Positions 1-9,103 of a DNA stretch of 64,000 bases are shown one piece after another. Origin of the DNA: Roseomonas sp. (lineage in GTDB: Bacteria > Pseudomonadota > Alphaproteobacteria > Acetobacterales > Acetobacteraceae); NCBI GenBank assembly GCA_020249925.1, contig JADCER010000005.1, positions 372,001-436,000 of the forward strand. The letters are read 5' to 3'. Numbering within the stretch: position 1 is the stretch's first letter; each line of letters begins with the position of its first letter. The position numbers and the translations under genes are program-made. Under the pieces are notes generated by a model, which saw only the letters and a list, made by a program, of their open reading frames with translations, ran no database searches and was not told the origin of the DNA.

Positions 1-1
1 T

Positions 2-124
2 CCGGCCATTCGCGCCTATTACCAGGCAGCCCTTGCCGATTTCTCGACCGAGGAAGCCGTACAGCTTTTTCGCCTGCTTGATCGGCTGCGGGGCAGCCTC
101 AACCGTATTGCGGAGCCCGAATAG
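2..124 (+). CDS. C-terminal fragment of a possible MarR-type regulator
   Basis: An open frame enters from the left edge and ends at TAG (122-124), giving 40 residues. The tail includes FSTEEAVQLFRLL followed by DRLRGSL, which resembles the last amphipathic helix that closes the dimerisation domain of MarR-family repressors. Only the end is visible, so the DNA-binding domain cannot be checked and the family call is tentative. The gene is followed about 100 bases later by ettA on the same strand. Confidence 0.4.
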   Translation, partial: PAIRAYYQAALADFSTEEAVQLFRLLDRLRGSLNRIAEPE

Positions 125-222
125 CGCTTCCTGGCTTGACGGCGCGCCCCGATTTCACCTGGGCGCAAACTGTTCTATGAGCGCCCTTCGAAACCCCCTA
201 ACCGCATCAGGTCCCAAGCCCC

Positions 223-1902
223 ATGGCCGCCTATCAATATGTCTATGTCATGAAGAACCTCACCAAGTCCTATCCGGGCGGGCGAGAAGTCTTCAAGGGC
301 ATTACGCTGTCCTTCCTGCCCACCGCCAAGATCGGCGTGCTGGGGCCAAATGGCGCGGGTAAATCCACCCTCATGCGTATCATGGCCGGGCAGGATAAGG
401 ATTTCGGCGGTGAGGCCTGGGCGGCGGAAGGGGCCAAGGTTGGCTATCTGCCGCAGGAACCGCAACTCGACCCCAATATGACGGTGGGGGAGAATGTACG
501 CGCGGCCTTTGCCGAGCTTTCCGCGAACCTCGCCCGCTTCAATGAAATCTCCGAAAAATTCGCCGAGGAAATGAGCGAGGAGGAGATGAACACCCTGCTC
601 GCCGAACAGGCCGAATTGCAGGAAAAGATTGATGCGGTGAATGGCTGGGAAATTGACCGGCAGGTGGATATTGCACTCGATGCGCTGCGCTGCCCGCCCG
701 CCGATAGCGCAGTGACGCATCTCTCGGGCGGTGAACGCCGCCGTGTAGCGCTGTGCCGGCTGCTGCTCGAAAAGCCTGATCTGCTGCTGCTTGACGAACC
801 GACCAACCATTTGGATGCGGAAAGTGTCGCCTGGCTCGAAAAGACGCTGCGCGAATATCAGGGCGCGGTGCTGATCGTCACACATGATCGCTACTTCCTG
901 GACAATGTGACAGGCTGGATTCTGGAAGTGGATCGTGGTCGCGGCATTCCCTATGAAGGGAATTACTCTGCCTATCTGGAAGCCAAGCGCAAGCGCCTGT
1001 CGCAGGAAGAACGCGAAGAAACCGCGCGCCAGCGCCAATTGGCCGAAGAACAGGAATGGATCGGGCGCTCACCGGCGGCACGGCAGGCGAAATCCAAGGC
1101 GCGTATTGCGGCTTATGAGGATTTGCTCCGCCGCAGCCAGGAAAAGGCGCCGGACCCGACCGAAATCACCATCCCGCCCGCACCAAGGCTGGGCAATACC
1201 GTCATTGTGGCCGAGAATCTCTCCAAGGGTTTTGGTGATCGGCTGTTGATTGACAATCTTTCCTTCAAGCTGCCGCCGGGCGGCATTGTCGGCGTGATCG
1301 GCCCCAATGGCGCGGGTAAATCCACGCTGTTCAAGATGATCACGGGGGGTGAAAAGCCCGATTCCGGCAGCCTCGTGATCGGGGATAGTGTCCAGCTTGG
1401 CTATGTGGATCAAAGCCGCGATAGCCTGAATGACACGCGCACCGTTTGGGAAGAAATCTCGGACGGGTTGGATATGATCACCATCGGCAAACGCAGCATC
1501 CCCTCACGCGCCTATGTCGCAGCCTTCAACTTCAAGGGTGGGGATCAGCAAAAGCGCGTTGGCGTGCTTTCCGGCGGTGAACGCAACCGCGTGCATCTGG
1601 CAAAGATGCTCAAGCGCGAACACAACGTCATTCTGCTTGACGAACCGACCAATGATCTGGATGTGGATACGCTGCGCTCCCTCGAAGAAGCGCTGATGGA
1701 TTTCGCCGGTTGCGCGGTGATCATCAGCCACGACCGCTTTTTCCTGGATCGGCTCGCCACCCATATCCTGGCTTTCGAAGGCGATAGCCATGTCGAATGG
1801 TTTGAGGGCAATTTCCAAGCCTATGAGGAAGACAAGCGTCGGCGGCTTGGCGCGGATGCGACGGAACCGCACCGCATCAAATACCGGCCCTTGCAGCGGT
1901 GA
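223..1902 (+). CDS. ettA: Energy-dependent translational throttle protein EttA (ABC-F ATPase)
   Basis: The 559-residue product has two ABC ATPase domains in one chain and no membrane segment, the ABC-F layout. Domain 1 has Walker [10 protein letters not shown] at residues 41-49, signature [11 protein letters not shown] near 167 and Walker [13 protein letters not shown] near 187. Domain 2 has a second GPNGAGKST near 360, LSGGERNR near 449 and [11 protein letters not shown] near 470. A charged linker lies between them. E. coli EttA is about 555 residues, so the length fits. EttA binds the ribosomal E site and gates the first elongation step according to the ATP/ADP ratio. The start ATG at 223 gives a standard N-terminus. 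The stop overlaps the next gene by four bases. Confidence 0.95.
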   Translation: MAAYQYVYVMKNLTKSYPGGREVFKGITLSFLPTAKIGVLGPNGAGKSTLMRIMAGQDKDFGGEAWAAEGAKVGYLPQEPQLDPNMTVGENVRAAFAELSANLARFNEISEKFAEEMSEEEMNTLLAEQAELQEKIDAVNGWEIDRQVDIALDALRCPPADSAVTHLSGGERRRVALCRLLLEKPDLLLLDEPTNHLDAESVAWLEKTLREYQGAVLIVTHDRYFLDNVTGWILEVDRGRGIPYEGNYSAYLEAKRKRLSQEEREETARQRQLAEEQEWIGRSPAARQAKSKARIAAYEDLLRRSQEKAPDPTEITIPPAPRLGNTVIVAENLSKGFGDRLLIDNLSFKLPPGGIVGVIGPNGAGKSTLFKMITGGEKPDSGSLVIGDSVQLGYVDQSRDSLNDTRTVWEEISDGLDMITIGKRSIPSRAYVAAFNFKGGDQQKRVGVLSGGERNRVHLAKMLKREHNVILLDEPTNDLDVDTLRSLEEALMDFAGCAVIISHDRFFLDRLATHILAFEGDSHVEWFEGNFQAYEEDKRRRLGADATEPHRIKYRPLQR

Positions 1903-2429
1903 GCAAGCCGCTTGGCGCCCTGCATACGCCGCGCGGCATCAATACCGCGCGGCTTTCCCTGCTGCCGCCGGCGCCGGAGCAATTGCCCGACCTTATTCGC
2001 CTGAAGGCGGATGAACGCGTCTTTGGTTTCATGCTGCATGGCACGCGCAGCGCCGAACGCACGCGGGAAGAATTGGAAGATGATATCGATTTCTGGGCGG
2101 TGCGCGGCTACGGCACCTGGTCTGTCTTTGTGCGCGGCAGTGGTGAGTTTCTGGGCATTTGCGGGCTGATGGAACGCCCCGATGGGCGGGGTGTGGCGCT
2201 CCGTTATGCGCTGTGGCCGGAATGTCGCGGCAAGGGCTATGCGCGGGAAGCAGCCCGCGCCGCGCTGGATTTCGGCCATGCCGCTGGTTTGCCGCGCATC
2301 ATTGCCGTGGCGCGCGAAACCAATGAGGCATCACGCCAGGTGATGGAAGATATCGGCATGCACCCTTCTGGCGGCTTTACCCATAAGGGGCATGCCATGG
2401 TGGTTTATGAAAGCGTGAAGCCCGGCTGA
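1899..2429 (+). CDS. GNAT N-acetyltransferase, RimJ/RimL type
   Basis: The 176-residue protein starts at GTG, overlapping the ettA stop as GTGA, so it is probably translationally coupled to ettA. The N-terminal [17 protein letters not shown] and the acetyl-CoA-binding stretch [15 protein letters not shown] near residue 105 match the RimJ/RimL-like branch of GNAT enzymes. The [20 protein letters not shown] segment is also typical of that branch. These enzymes transfer acetyl groups to protein N-termini or small amines. The substrate cannot be told from sequence, though coupling to a ribosome-associated factor makes a translation-related target conceivable. Confidence 0.85.
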   Translation: MSKPLGALHTPRGINTARLSLLPPAPEQLPDLIRLKADERVFGFMLHGTRSAERTREELEDDIDFWAVRGYGTWSVFVRGSGEFLGICGLMERPDGRGVALRYALWPECRGKGYAREAARAALDFGHAAGLPRIIAVARETNEASRQVMEDIGMHPSGGFTHKGHAMVVYESVKPG

Positions 2430-2752
2430 TCTGCCGCCCTCACGCCCGGTCAAGCGCCCGTATGGCTTGGCGCGGCGTTTCTTCCGCCGGAACCGGGGGT
2501 TGCGGGTCAGCAAGGGAACATAAGCTGATCCCGATTCCATAACCCCCCATGGCAAGAAGCGCGATCTGACCTTTCCATAGGATCGAACACTGCCCCAAGT
2601 GGTCGGATGCCGCTCATTCATCCAGGCAACCGCTCATTCAATCGCCCGATACGTCATTTCAGCCCTCCCCTATATCCGCAGGTGTTGGTTCGCGTCTCCC
2701 CAGGCGGCGCGGCTCGGCGCATCCGAACACATCCTTTCATGGAGCCTTGTCT
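2430..2752. other. Non-coding spacer upstream of the outer-membrane protein gene
   Basis: About 320 bases with no convincing gene. The only ordered structure seen is a pair of 11-base direct repeats at 2610-2640, listed separately. The spacer ends with a GGAG ribosome binding site at 2741-2744. No clear sigma-70 promoter or hairpin terminator was found. Confidence 0.5.
2610..2640. repeat. 11-base direct repeat, candidate operator
   Basis: CCGCTCATTCA occurs at 2610-2620 and again at 2630-2640. The copies start exactly 20 bases apart, two helical turns, placing both on the same DNA face about 115-145 bases upstream of the outer-membrane protein start. This geometry suits a regulator dimer, but no such site is known to me, so function is inference. 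Confidence 0.35.
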
Positions 2753-3427
2753 ATGAATTTTCGTCGTTTTCTTGGCCTGGCTGTCGTGCTGGCCTGCCTT
2801 GTCGGCCAGGCAGGGCCTTCGCTGGCACAGACCGAACCGCGTGGCGTCTATGCCACGGTCTATGGTCAGGCGAGCTGGCTTGGGTCCACCTCCTTCAATG
2901 AGGTCGGCAATGCCGGCTTTGGCTCCGGTCTGGAAGCCAGCTTCAATACCGGCCTCGGCTTGGGCGCCAATATTGGCTTTCAGTTCGGCAATGGCTGGGC
3001 CACGGAACTTGAGTGGAATTACCGCAGCCACCCGCTCGATTCGCTGACCAAAGGCGGCACGACGCTGGCGACGGATGGCGACTTCGCCTCAAACATCTTT
3101 TTCATCAATGGTTTGCGCCGCTTTGTGGGCCTGACCAGGGGCTGGACACCCTATCTCGGCCTGGGTGTTGGCTGGGTTCAGGAAATAGACCTCGACCTCA
3201 ATACAAGTTCCAACCAACGCGCCTGGTCCGAGCAAGGCAAATTTGGCGTGCAATTCATCGCGGGTGGGGAAATCCCGCTTGGCAATGCCTGGCGGCTGGT
3301 GACGGATGTCCGTTTCCTCGCGCTGGGCGGCATTGATATGGCGGCCGAATCGGGCGTTACCGGGCGGCTGTCCAAGCCGGACTATAATCCAGTGTCGCTC
3401 CAGGTCGGGCTTAAGCGCTTGTTCTGA
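2753..3427 (+). CDS. Outer-membrane beta-barrel protein
   Basis: The start ATG at 2753 is chosen over an in-frame TTG six bases earlier because it follows GGAG at proper distance and gives a clean signal peptide (MNFRRFLGLAVVLACLVGQA, cleavage near SLAQ). The 224-residue product has alternating aromatic and polar strands such as ATELEWNY, PYLGLGVGWVQEI and WRLVTDVRFLAL. It ends in KRLF, the terminal phenylalanine that the BAM complex recognises. It resembles small 8-strand OmpW/OmpA-like barrels. It may be a pore or surface protein; no substrate can be assigned. Its 3' end overlaps the oppositely oriented LytTR gene by 46 bases. Confidence 0.8.
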   Translation: MNFRRFLGLAVVLACLVGQAGPSLAQTEPRGVYATVYGQASWLGSTSFNEVGNAGFGSGLEASFNTGLGLGANIGFQFGNGWATELEWNYRSHPLDSLTKGGTTLATDGDFASNIFFINGLRRFVGLTRGWTPYLGLGVGWVQEIDLDLNTSSNQRAWSEQGKFGVQFIAGGEIPLGNAWRLVTDVRFLALGGIDMAAESGVTGRLSKPDYNPVSLQVGLKRLF

Positions 3428-4356
3428 ACCGGGCGGGCCGATGGTGGCGGTGGTGCGGGGGGAATTTCATACCGCGCACCGTCCCCGAAGCGCGTCAGGA
3501 CCTCGGCCTTCCGGCGCCGGCTGACCGGTACCTGGCGGCCATCGCTCATTTCACAGATGGCAGCGTCACCGCTTCGGCGGATGCCGCGCACATGCCGCGC
3601 GCTGACCCACCATGACCGATGGACACGCATGCCGCCCGCCCCTTCGCCATCCTCAACATCCTGCAATGACCCAAGCACAAGCGCATTGCCGCGCGTGGTC
3701 CAAACGCGCAGGTATTGCAGCTCGGAAGAAACGGCGATCAGATCCCCGCCCAATTCGCGGGGCAAAGCGGCGCGCCATGCGGGCGGTTCCGGGCTGGCGC
3801 TCTCGGCTGGGCTTGGCAAGGGCAGGGACGCCGGCATTGGCGCGGCGGCTTGCGGCACCGCGACCAAGGATGAGGTCTGGCTGTAAAGCCGTGGCCAGGA
3901 AATCAGCAGCCAGGCGGCGGTTACCGGGCCCACAATATCACTGAATTCCTGCAGCATGGCCGCCAGGCCGAAGCCAAGTGGCGCCACCAAATCATCATCA
4001 TCATCAGTCGTGGCGGGGAAACCGAGCGCCTGCTGCATCAGGGTCTCACCGATCAGCCAGTAAACGGGCGCGAGCAGGAAGGAGCCGACCACACCACTGA
4101 CCGCAACAAGCAGCCATGCAGGCCATCTGGCGAGTTTCGGCAGGCGCCCCATCAGTTGCAGCACCCGGTGCAGCACGGCGATGCCAATGCCGATCTGGAG
4201 CGCCCAGAACATCGCCAGCCAGGGCCCATCCGCGGCGAATCCGGGGTCTGGCCGCAGCACCATGATAAGAGCCCAAAGCGCAACCCCGGTACCGCAGAAA
4301 TAAAGTGCCATGGATCGGGGGGAAGCTAGCCCAGCGGGAAGCAGCGCGGTGGTCAT
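3382..4356 (-). CDS. Membrane-anchored LytTR-family transcriptional regulator
   Basis: The 324-residue protein begins with about four hydrophobic helices (residues 15-170), including VALWALIMVL, LQIGIGIAVLHRVLQL and WLLVAVSGVVGSFLLAPVYWLI. A proline/alanine-rich linker follows, then a C-terminal LytTR DNA-binding domain of roughly residues 200-295 with LIAVSSELQYLRVWTT, MRVHRSWWVSARHV and GRQVPVSRRRK. The domain order fits membrane LytTR regulators that act without a response-regulator receiver. The last 30 residues are proline-rich and their codons overlap the outer-membrane gene on the other strand. No histidine kinase lies nearby. Targets are unknown. Confidence 0.85.
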   Translation of the reverse strand: MTTALLPAGLASPRSMALYFCGTGVALWALIMVLRPDPGFAADGPWLAMFWALQIGIGIAVLHRVLQLMGRLPKLARWPAWLLVAVSGVVGSFLLAPVYWLIGETLMQQALGFPATTDDDDDLVAPLGFGLAAMLQEFSDIVGPVTAAWLLISWPRLYSQTSSLVAVPQAAAPMPASLPLPSPAESASPEPPAWRAALPRELGGDLIAVSSELQYLRVWTTRGNALVLGSLQDVEDGEGAGGMRVHRSWWVSARHVRGIRRSGDAAICEMSDGRQVPVSRRRKAEVLTRFGDGARYEIPPAPPPPSARPVQNKRLSPTWSDTGL

Positions 4357-4657
4357 AGGATTGTCGCGGCGGGGGCAGGGCGGGGGTGAATTGCGCAGCA
4401 GCCCTGAGGGGCCCGCCGATGGCAGGCGGGCCGCTGATCCGATTCCCTCAGAAGGATTGCTTCAAAATCCGTATTCACTGCCGCCGATTATCCGTGGATG
4501 ACCTTGCGCTTCACAAACATCCTACCCTGGATATGAGGACGGTTTGGCATATTTGGAAGGGTTTCGCCCTTGAACATAAGCCATACCCGCAGGGCCTGCC
4601 ATAAGCCTTGAAAGGGTTGGACCCTGGCCCGGCAGCCATGATGGGGAAAGGGGCAGC
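4357..4657. other. Non-coding spacer with GC inverted repeat
   Basis: About 300 bases between the LytTR start and the mlaC stop, both on the minus strand. It holds a perfect 8-base inverted repeat, GGCCCGCC at 4410-4417 and GGCGGGCC at 4425-4432, with a 7-base loop. No T-run follows on either strand, so it is not a textbook intrinsic terminator, though it could pause transcripts coming from mlaC. Promoter elements for the LytTR gene probably also lie here, but I could not place them. Confidence 0.4.
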
Positions 4658-5287
4658 TCAGCCGCCCTCACGCGCCGCCAATTGCGAAATCTGCCCGCGC
4701 ATCGCGTCCAGCAGCGCCGCCACGCGCCCGCCATTGCGCTGAATAACGGCGGAATACTCGCTCCGCGTGGTCAGCCGCAGGGATGTGCCTTCCGCAATCA
4801 CATCCACCACCCGGGGTTGGCCATTGATCTCCGCCACCCGCCAATCAAGCGTAAAGGGTGCTGTATTAGGGCGCTCGACCAGGGTGCTCACCAGCGCATC
4901 TTCTTCCGTGCGCTGCTGCGAACGGCCGAGCGAGAATTTCACGCCGCGATATTCGCCGAAGCGGGCAGAGAGGTTGCGGATGATGATCTCATCAAACAGC
5001 TTGAGGTAATCCTGCAATTCGGCGGGCGATGCCTGGCGCACATAGCGGCCCAGGATGAAGCGGCCGGTGCCTTCAATATCTATTGCCGTGCGCAGAATAC
5101 TGGCCACGCGGTCACGCCGTTGCGTCAGGGTAAGGCGCGGGTCATTGATGGCATTCACCAGATCCTGCCCAGCCTTATCAACGAAGGTGGTAGCACGGGT
5201 GATATCCATCTGTTGCGCAAGCGCCGGGGTGGCACCAAGCCCGGCAATCCCGGCAAGCAGAAGGCGGCGATGCAAAAGCCCTTGCAT
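4658..5287 (-). CDS. mlaC: Phospholipid-binding periplasmic protein MlaC (Ttg2D family)
   Basis: The 209-residue protein has a signal peptide (LLHRRLLLAGIAGLGATPALAQQ) followed by the MlaC fold: FVDKAGQDLVNAINDP, IEGTGRFILGRYVRQASPAELQDYLKLF and NGQPRVVDVIAEGTSLRLT. MlaC ferries phospholipid across the periplasm between the outer-membrane MlaA complex and the inner-membrane MlaFEDB ABC transporter, preserving outer-membrane lipid asymmetry. Its ATG overlaps the mlaA stop by one base, so mlaA-mlaC are translationally coupled. The inner-membrane mlaFED genes are not in this window. Confidence 0.9.
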   Translation of the reverse strand: MQGLLHRRLLLAGIAGLGATPALAQQMDITRATTFVDKAGQDLVNAINDPRLTLTQRRDRVASILRTAIDIEGTGRFILGRYVRQASPAELQDYLKLFDEIIIRNLSARFGEYRGVKFSLGRSQQRTEEDALVSTLVERPNTAPFTLDWRVAEINGQPRVVDVIAEGTSLRLTTRSEYSAVIQRNGGRVAALLDAMRGQISQLAAREGG

Positions 5288-6087
5288 TATTGACGCTCCA
5301 AAACGCCCTGACCGAAGCCCACACCACCCGCCGGGGCCACCGGGCCGCCAGGGCCATCCTTGTTCAGGATTTCAAAGGTGCGGCGTTGGCGATAGGCGGA
5401 CCGCAATGTTGCGTAAGGATCCAATGAGGTCTTGCGCACCAAATCGAAGGGTTCCAGCAGGGCTTCGCGCGTATCCACCACGGTCATGCCGATGCGCGTG
5501 TAATTCCACACATCGAGTATTTGCCCCTGGCCGATCAGCGATTGCGGATTGGTGTAGACATCAATCGCAAAGCCCGTCAGGTCGCGCGCCGTGGTCGGGC
5601 CCAGCAGGGGCACGAACATATAGAAACCCTCACCAACGCCCCAAACCGCCAGGGTTTGGCCCATATCCTCGGAATGGCCATGCACATCATAGCGCCGGCC
5701 CACATCCACAATGCCACCAATCCCGATGGTGGAATTCACGATGAAACGCCCGAGCGTTTCGCGCGCGCGGGTCACATTGCCCTGCAGCAAATCGCCGGTC
5801 AGGATGGTCGGCGTGCGCAGATTGCCCAGCACATTCCGGATGCCGGACCGGATAGGCTTTGGCAGCAGGTCCCGATAGGCTTCCGCAATAGGTTGCAGCA
5901 CGGCCTTGTCGATCACCTCATTCACTTCGAACAAGACGCGGTTTGCGGGTTCAAAGGGGTCGTTGTTTTCGCGGAATTCCTGCAGCGCCTCTGGGTCGTC
6001 GGCGGGCGGACGCGTGGCGCAGCCCGCCAGCAGCAGAAGGGCGAGCGCGGCGCAGCCGAGGAGGCGGGTTGGGGAGGAGTTCATCAA
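5287..6087 (-). CDS. mlaA: MlaA/VacJ outer-membrane lipoprotein
   Basis: The 266-residue product starts with a lipoprotein signal, LLGCAALALLLLAGCATRP, with lipobox LAGC. MlaA family motifs follow: NDPFEPANRVLFEVNE, GIRNVLGNLRTPTILTGDLLQG, GRFIVNSTIGIGGIVDVG and GVGEGFYMFVPLLGPTTARD. MlaA sits in the outer membrane next to porins and removes mislocalised phospholipid from the outer leaflet, passing it to MlaC, encoded directly downstream. C-terminal residues after about 235 are low-complexity, glycine- and proline-rich. The lipobox cysteine and the conserved core make this a firm call. Confidence 0.93.
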   Translation of the reverse strand: MMNSSPTRLLGCAALALLLLAGCATRPPADDPEALQEFRENNDPFEPANRVLFEVNEVIDKAVLQPIAEAYRDLLPKPIRSGIRNVLGNLRTPTILTGDLLQGNVTRARETLGRFIVNSTIGIGGIVDVGRRYDVHGHSEDMGQTLAVWGVGEGFYMFVPLLGPTTARDLTGFAIDVYTNPQSLIGQGQILDVWNYTRIGMTVVDTREALLEPFDLVRKTSLDPYATLRSAYRQRRTFEILNKDGPGGPVAPAGGVGFGQGVLERQ

Positions 6088-6219
6088 CAGTATCTAGCGC
6101 GAAAAACCCGGGTTCGGGAACCGCTTAACGCAAACCGGACGCCCTTGCCAAGATGGCCGTGATGGGCAAAGGGGGCGCGGTTGCGGAAGGCCCAAGGCCT
6201 CACCATTTCGGGATATGCC

Positions 6220-7152
6220 ATGAACAACCTCACCCCTGGCCCCTTGGCCCGTTGGCTGACCGGCCCGCGTTTCAACGCCCTTCCGGCCCCGGCCGCCCTC
6301 CCGGCGCCGCGGCTTTCCTTTGAGTTCTTCCCGCCCAAGACGGATAAGTTGGAAGAACAGCTTTGGGCTTGCATTCGGCGGTTGGAGCCGCTTGGCCCGC
6401 GCTTTGTCTCGGTGACCTATGGGGCCGGCGGCAGCACGCAGGAACGCACCCATGCGACCGTGGCGCGCCTGGTGGCTGAAACCAGCCTGACCCCGGCGGC
6501 GCATCTGACTTGTGTCGGCGCAACGCGGGACGAAGTGGATGAGGTCGCGCGGCGCTATTGGGCCGCCGGCGTGCGCCATATTGTGGCCTTGCGGGGCGAT
6601 CCGCCGGCTGGTGCTTCGGAATATGTGCCGCATCCGGGTGGGTATGCGCAGGCCGAGGATCTGGTGCGGGGCCTGAAGCGCATTGGCGATTTTGAGATCA
6701 GCGTGGGCGCCTATCCTGAGACCCATCCCGCGGCGCTTTCAGCCGATGCGGATCTGGACTTTCTGAAGCGCAAGATTGATGCGGGCGCGACGCGCGCCAT
6801 TACGCAGTATTTCTTCGATGCCGAGGTTTTCCTGCGTTTCATTGATCGCTGCCATGCCAAGGGCATTACGGTGCCGATCGTGCCCGGTATTTTGCCGGTG
6901 TCGAATTTCCAGCAGGTGGTGAAGTTCTCGGCCATGTGTGGCGCGTCGGTGCCTGCCTGGATGGGCCAATTGTTTGAGGGGTTGGAGGAGGATGTGGAGA
7001 CGCGCCGCATGGTCGCTGCCGTGGTGGCGGCTGAGCAGGTGCGGCTATTGCAGGCCAATGGCGTGGATGAGTTCCATTTTTATACGCTGAACCGCCCTGA
7101 TCTGACCTACGCCATCGCCCATATCCTTGGTGCCCGCCCGCGCCGGGATTGA
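6220..7152 (+). CDS. metF: Methylenetetrahydrofolate reductase
   Basis: The enzyme reduces 5,10-methylene-THF to 5-methyl-THF with FAD, supplying methyl groups to methionine synthase. The TIM-barrel family motifs are present: LSFEFFPPKT near residue 25, SVTYGAGGSTQERT, HLTCVGATRDEV, HIVALRGDPP, GAYPETHP, ITQYFFDAE and VPGILPVSNFQQ, ending FHFYTLNRPDL. I use ATG 6220 (310 residues) rather than the upstream in-frame TTG at 6181, because the extra residues match nothing in the family. No metH, ArsR regulator or SAM/SAH riboswitch is visible next to it. Confidence 0.93.
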   Translation: MNNLTPGPLARWLTGPRFNALPAPAALPAPRLSFEFFPPKTDKLEEQLWACIRRLEPLGPRFVSVTYGAGGSTQERTHATVARLVAETSLTPAAHLTCVGATRDEVDEVARRYWAAGVRHIVALRGDPPAGASEYVPHPGGYAQAEDLVRGLKRIGDFEISVGAYPETHPAALSADADLDFLKRKIDAGATRAITQYFFDAEVFLRFIDRCHAKGITVPIVPGILPVSNFQQVVKFSAMCGASVPAWMGQLFEGLEEDVETRRMVAAVVAAEQVRLLQANGVDEFHFYTLNRPDLTYAIAHILGARPRRD

Positions 7153-7169
7153 TTTCGTGTCGGCGGGGG

Positions 7170-7192
7170 GCGGGGGCAGAGCCCCCGCTTCT
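7170..7192 (+). terminator. GC hairpin after metF, possible terminator
   Basis: A perfect inverted repeat, GCGGGGGC (7170-7177) and GCCCCCGC (7181-7188), with a 3-base AGA loop lies 17 bases after the metF stop, followed by TTCT. The stem is strong but the T-run is very short. It may stop metF transcription before glcF, or be a dispersed GC-rich intergenic hairpin. Confidence 0.45.
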
Positions 7193-7226
7193 GCCCATGG
7201 TTTGTGTTGTAGGTTATAATCGTCCC

Positions 7227-8549
7227 ATGCAGACCCTTTTCTCACCCGCCCAATTGGCCGACCCGGATATTGCCGAAAGCAACCGCATCCTGCGGAGTTG
7301 TGTCCATTGCGGCATGTGCACCGCGACCTGCCCCACCTTTTTGTTGCGGGGCGATGAGTTGGATTCCCCGCGGGGCCGGATTTATCTGATCAAGGATATG
7401 TTGGAATCGGGCCGGCCCGCGAGTGAGTTGGAGGTGCGGCATATTGACCGTTGCCTGTCTTGCCTGTCCTGCATGACCACCTGCCCTTCCGGGGTGCATT
7501 ACATGCATCTGGTGGATCATGCCCGTGCCTATATCGAAAAGACCTATCAGCGCCCGGCGGCGGAACGTTTCTTGCGGCGCCTGCTCTCCTTCATCTTGCC
7601 CTATCCGTTCCGCTTTCGTGTGGCCTTGTTGGGCGCCATTCTGGCGCGGCCTTTTGCGCGCCTGGTGCCGGGCAACTCCCCCATGGCGGAAAGGCTGCGC
7701 GCAATGCTGCGGCTTGCGCCCGCGCATGTGCCATCGCCTTCCGCGACTGAGCGTCGGGGTGTTTTCCCGGCGCAGGGCGAAAGACGTGGCCGTGTTGGCT
7801 TGCTGACAGGCTGCGCGCAGCAGGTGCTGGCCCCTTCGATCAATGAGGCAACAATCCGGCTGCTGACGCGCATGGGGATTGAGGTGGTGGTGACCAAGGG
7901 TCAGGGCTGCTGCGGCGCGCTTGATCATCACATGGGCCATCACGATCCGGCGATGCGCTTGGCACGGGCGAATATCGCCGCCTGGTCAGCGGAGATTGAG
8001 GGTGAAGGGCTGGATGCGATTGTGGTGAATGCGTCCGGCTGCGGCACCACGCTCAAGGATTACGGCTTCATGTTCCGTGAGGAGCCGGCCCCCTGGCGGG
8101 AGAAGGCGGAGAAGGTGGCAGGCTTGGCCGCTGACATCTCGGAAGTACTGATGCGCTTCGGCTATGCGCCAAGCAGGCCAGCGTCGGGGCTGACGGTTGC
8201 CTATCATGCCGCCTGTTCCTTGCAGCATGGCCAGAAGATCACGGCGGAACCGAAGGCGTTGCTGGCGAAGGCTGGCTTCACGGTGAAGGAACCGGCGGAA
8301 GGCCATATCTGCTGCGGTTCGGCCGGCACCTATAATCTGATGCAGCCCGAAATTGCCGGGCAGTTGAAGGAACGCAAGCTCGGCAATCTGGAACGCACCG
8401 GGGCGGCAGTGATTGCGGCGGGGAATATCGGTTGCCTGACGCAATTGGGTGATGGCGCGATGCCGGCCATTCACACGGTGGAATTGCTCGATTGGATGGC
8501 AGGCGGGCCGGAGCCAGCAGGCATCGCCAAGGCACGCGAGCTGGCATGA
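7227..8549 (+). CDS. glcF: Glycolate oxidase iron-sulfur subunit GlcF
   Basis: The 440-residue protein carries two 4Fe-4S ferredoxin motifs, CVHCGMCTATCP at residues 25-36 and CLSCLSCMTTCP at 76-87, then two cysteine-rich CCG domains (QGCCGALDHHMGHH and HICCGSAGTYNL). This is the GlcF architecture: it passes electrons from the FAD subunits GlcD/GlcE to the quinone pool as glycolate is oxidised to glyoxylate. ATG 7227 is preferred over the longer open frame from 7149, whose extra residues are unrelated. The partner subunits glcD and glcE lie about 17 kb away on the other strand, an unusual split. The stop overlaps the next gene. Confidence 0.92.
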   Translation: MQTLFSPAQLADPDIAESNRILRSCVHCGMCTATCPTFLLRGDELDSPRGRIYLIKDMLESGRPASELEVRHIDRCLSCLSCMTTCPSGVHYMHLVDHARAYIEKTYQRPAAERFLRRLLSFILPYPFRFRVALLGAILARPFARLVPGNSPMAERLRAMLRLAPAHVPSPSATERRGVFPAQGERRGRVGLLTGCAQQVLAPSINEATIRLLTRMGIEVVVTKGQGCCGALDHHMGHHDPAMRLARANIAAWSAEIEGEGLDAIVVNASGCGTTLKDYGFMFREEPAPWREKAEKVAGLAADISEVLMRFGYAPSRPASGLTVAYHAACSLQHGQKITAEPKALLAKAGFTVKEPAEGHICCGSAGTYNLMQPEIAGQLKERKLGNLERTGAAVIAAGNIGCLTQLGDGAMPAIHTVELLDWMAGGPEPAGIAKARELA

Positions 8550-9100
8550 TGACGCGCCGCGCCGCCCTTCTGCTGGGCTTGGCGCTGCCGGGATTGGCGC
8601 TGGCGCAGGGCACACCGCGCGCGGCGGAGCTTGACCAGCTTTTTACCGTGTTGCGCGATAGCCAGGATGCGGCGCAGCTTGCCTTGGCGGAAGCGCGGAT
8701 CAGGCAATTATGGGTGGAAGCGGCATCCCCGGCAGCCAGGCTGTTGTTGCAGCGTGGCACCCGCAATCTGAATGCGCGCCTGCCGGAAGAAGCGATTGAG
8801 GATTTTGACGCGGCGGTGACGCTGGCGCCCAATGCGGCAAGTGCTTGGCATTTGCGCGCGGAAGCCTTGGCGGCGCTTGGGCAGGTACGGGAAGCCGCGC
8901 GGGATCTGGCCGAGGCGCTCAGGCTTGAACCACGACACTTCATCGCCTTGCAAAGCCTGTCGCGTTTGCAGGCCGAGGCCGGCGATGCGCCGGGCGCCTT
9001 GCGCAGCATGGAAGCCGCCTTGGCGCTTTATCCCGCGCTGCCAGGCGGGGCCGAGGCGCTCAGGCGCCTGCGCCGCGCAGCGGAAGGTGAGGCGCTGTAG
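8546..9100 (+). CDS. Exported tetratricopeptide-repeat protein
   Basis: The start overlaps the glcF stop as ATGA, so it is coupled to glcF; a second ATG follows immediately. The 184-residue product has an N-terminal signal (MMTRRAALLLGLALPGLALAQ) and then about three TPR units between residues 65 and 165, with helices such as LNARLPEEAIEDFDAAVTL, AEALAALGQVREAARDLAEAL and LSRLQAEAGDAPGALRSMEAAL. TPR proteins are protein-interaction scaffolds. The partner is not known, and coupling to glcF may only reflect gene packing. Expected in the periplasm. Confidence 0.8.
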   Translation: MMTRRAALLLGLALPGLALAQGTPRAAELDQLFTVLRDSQDAAQLALAEARIRQLWVEAASPAARLLLQRGTRNLNARLPEEAIEDFDAAVTLAPNAASAWHLRAEALAALGQVREAARDLAEALRLEPRHFIALQSLSRLQAEAGDAPGALRSMEAALALYPALPGGAEALRRLRRAAEGEAL

Positions 9101-9103
9101 GAC

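Noticed and set aside
4410-4432. Intrinsic terminator for mlaC
   Set aside because: The stem is perfect but no T-run follows on the minus strand, so it is kept only as an inverted repeat within the spacer.
6088-6219. Possible SAM or SAH riboswitch upstream of metF
   Set aside because: No conserved aptamer pattern or pseudoknot-type pairing could be found in the 130-base leader.
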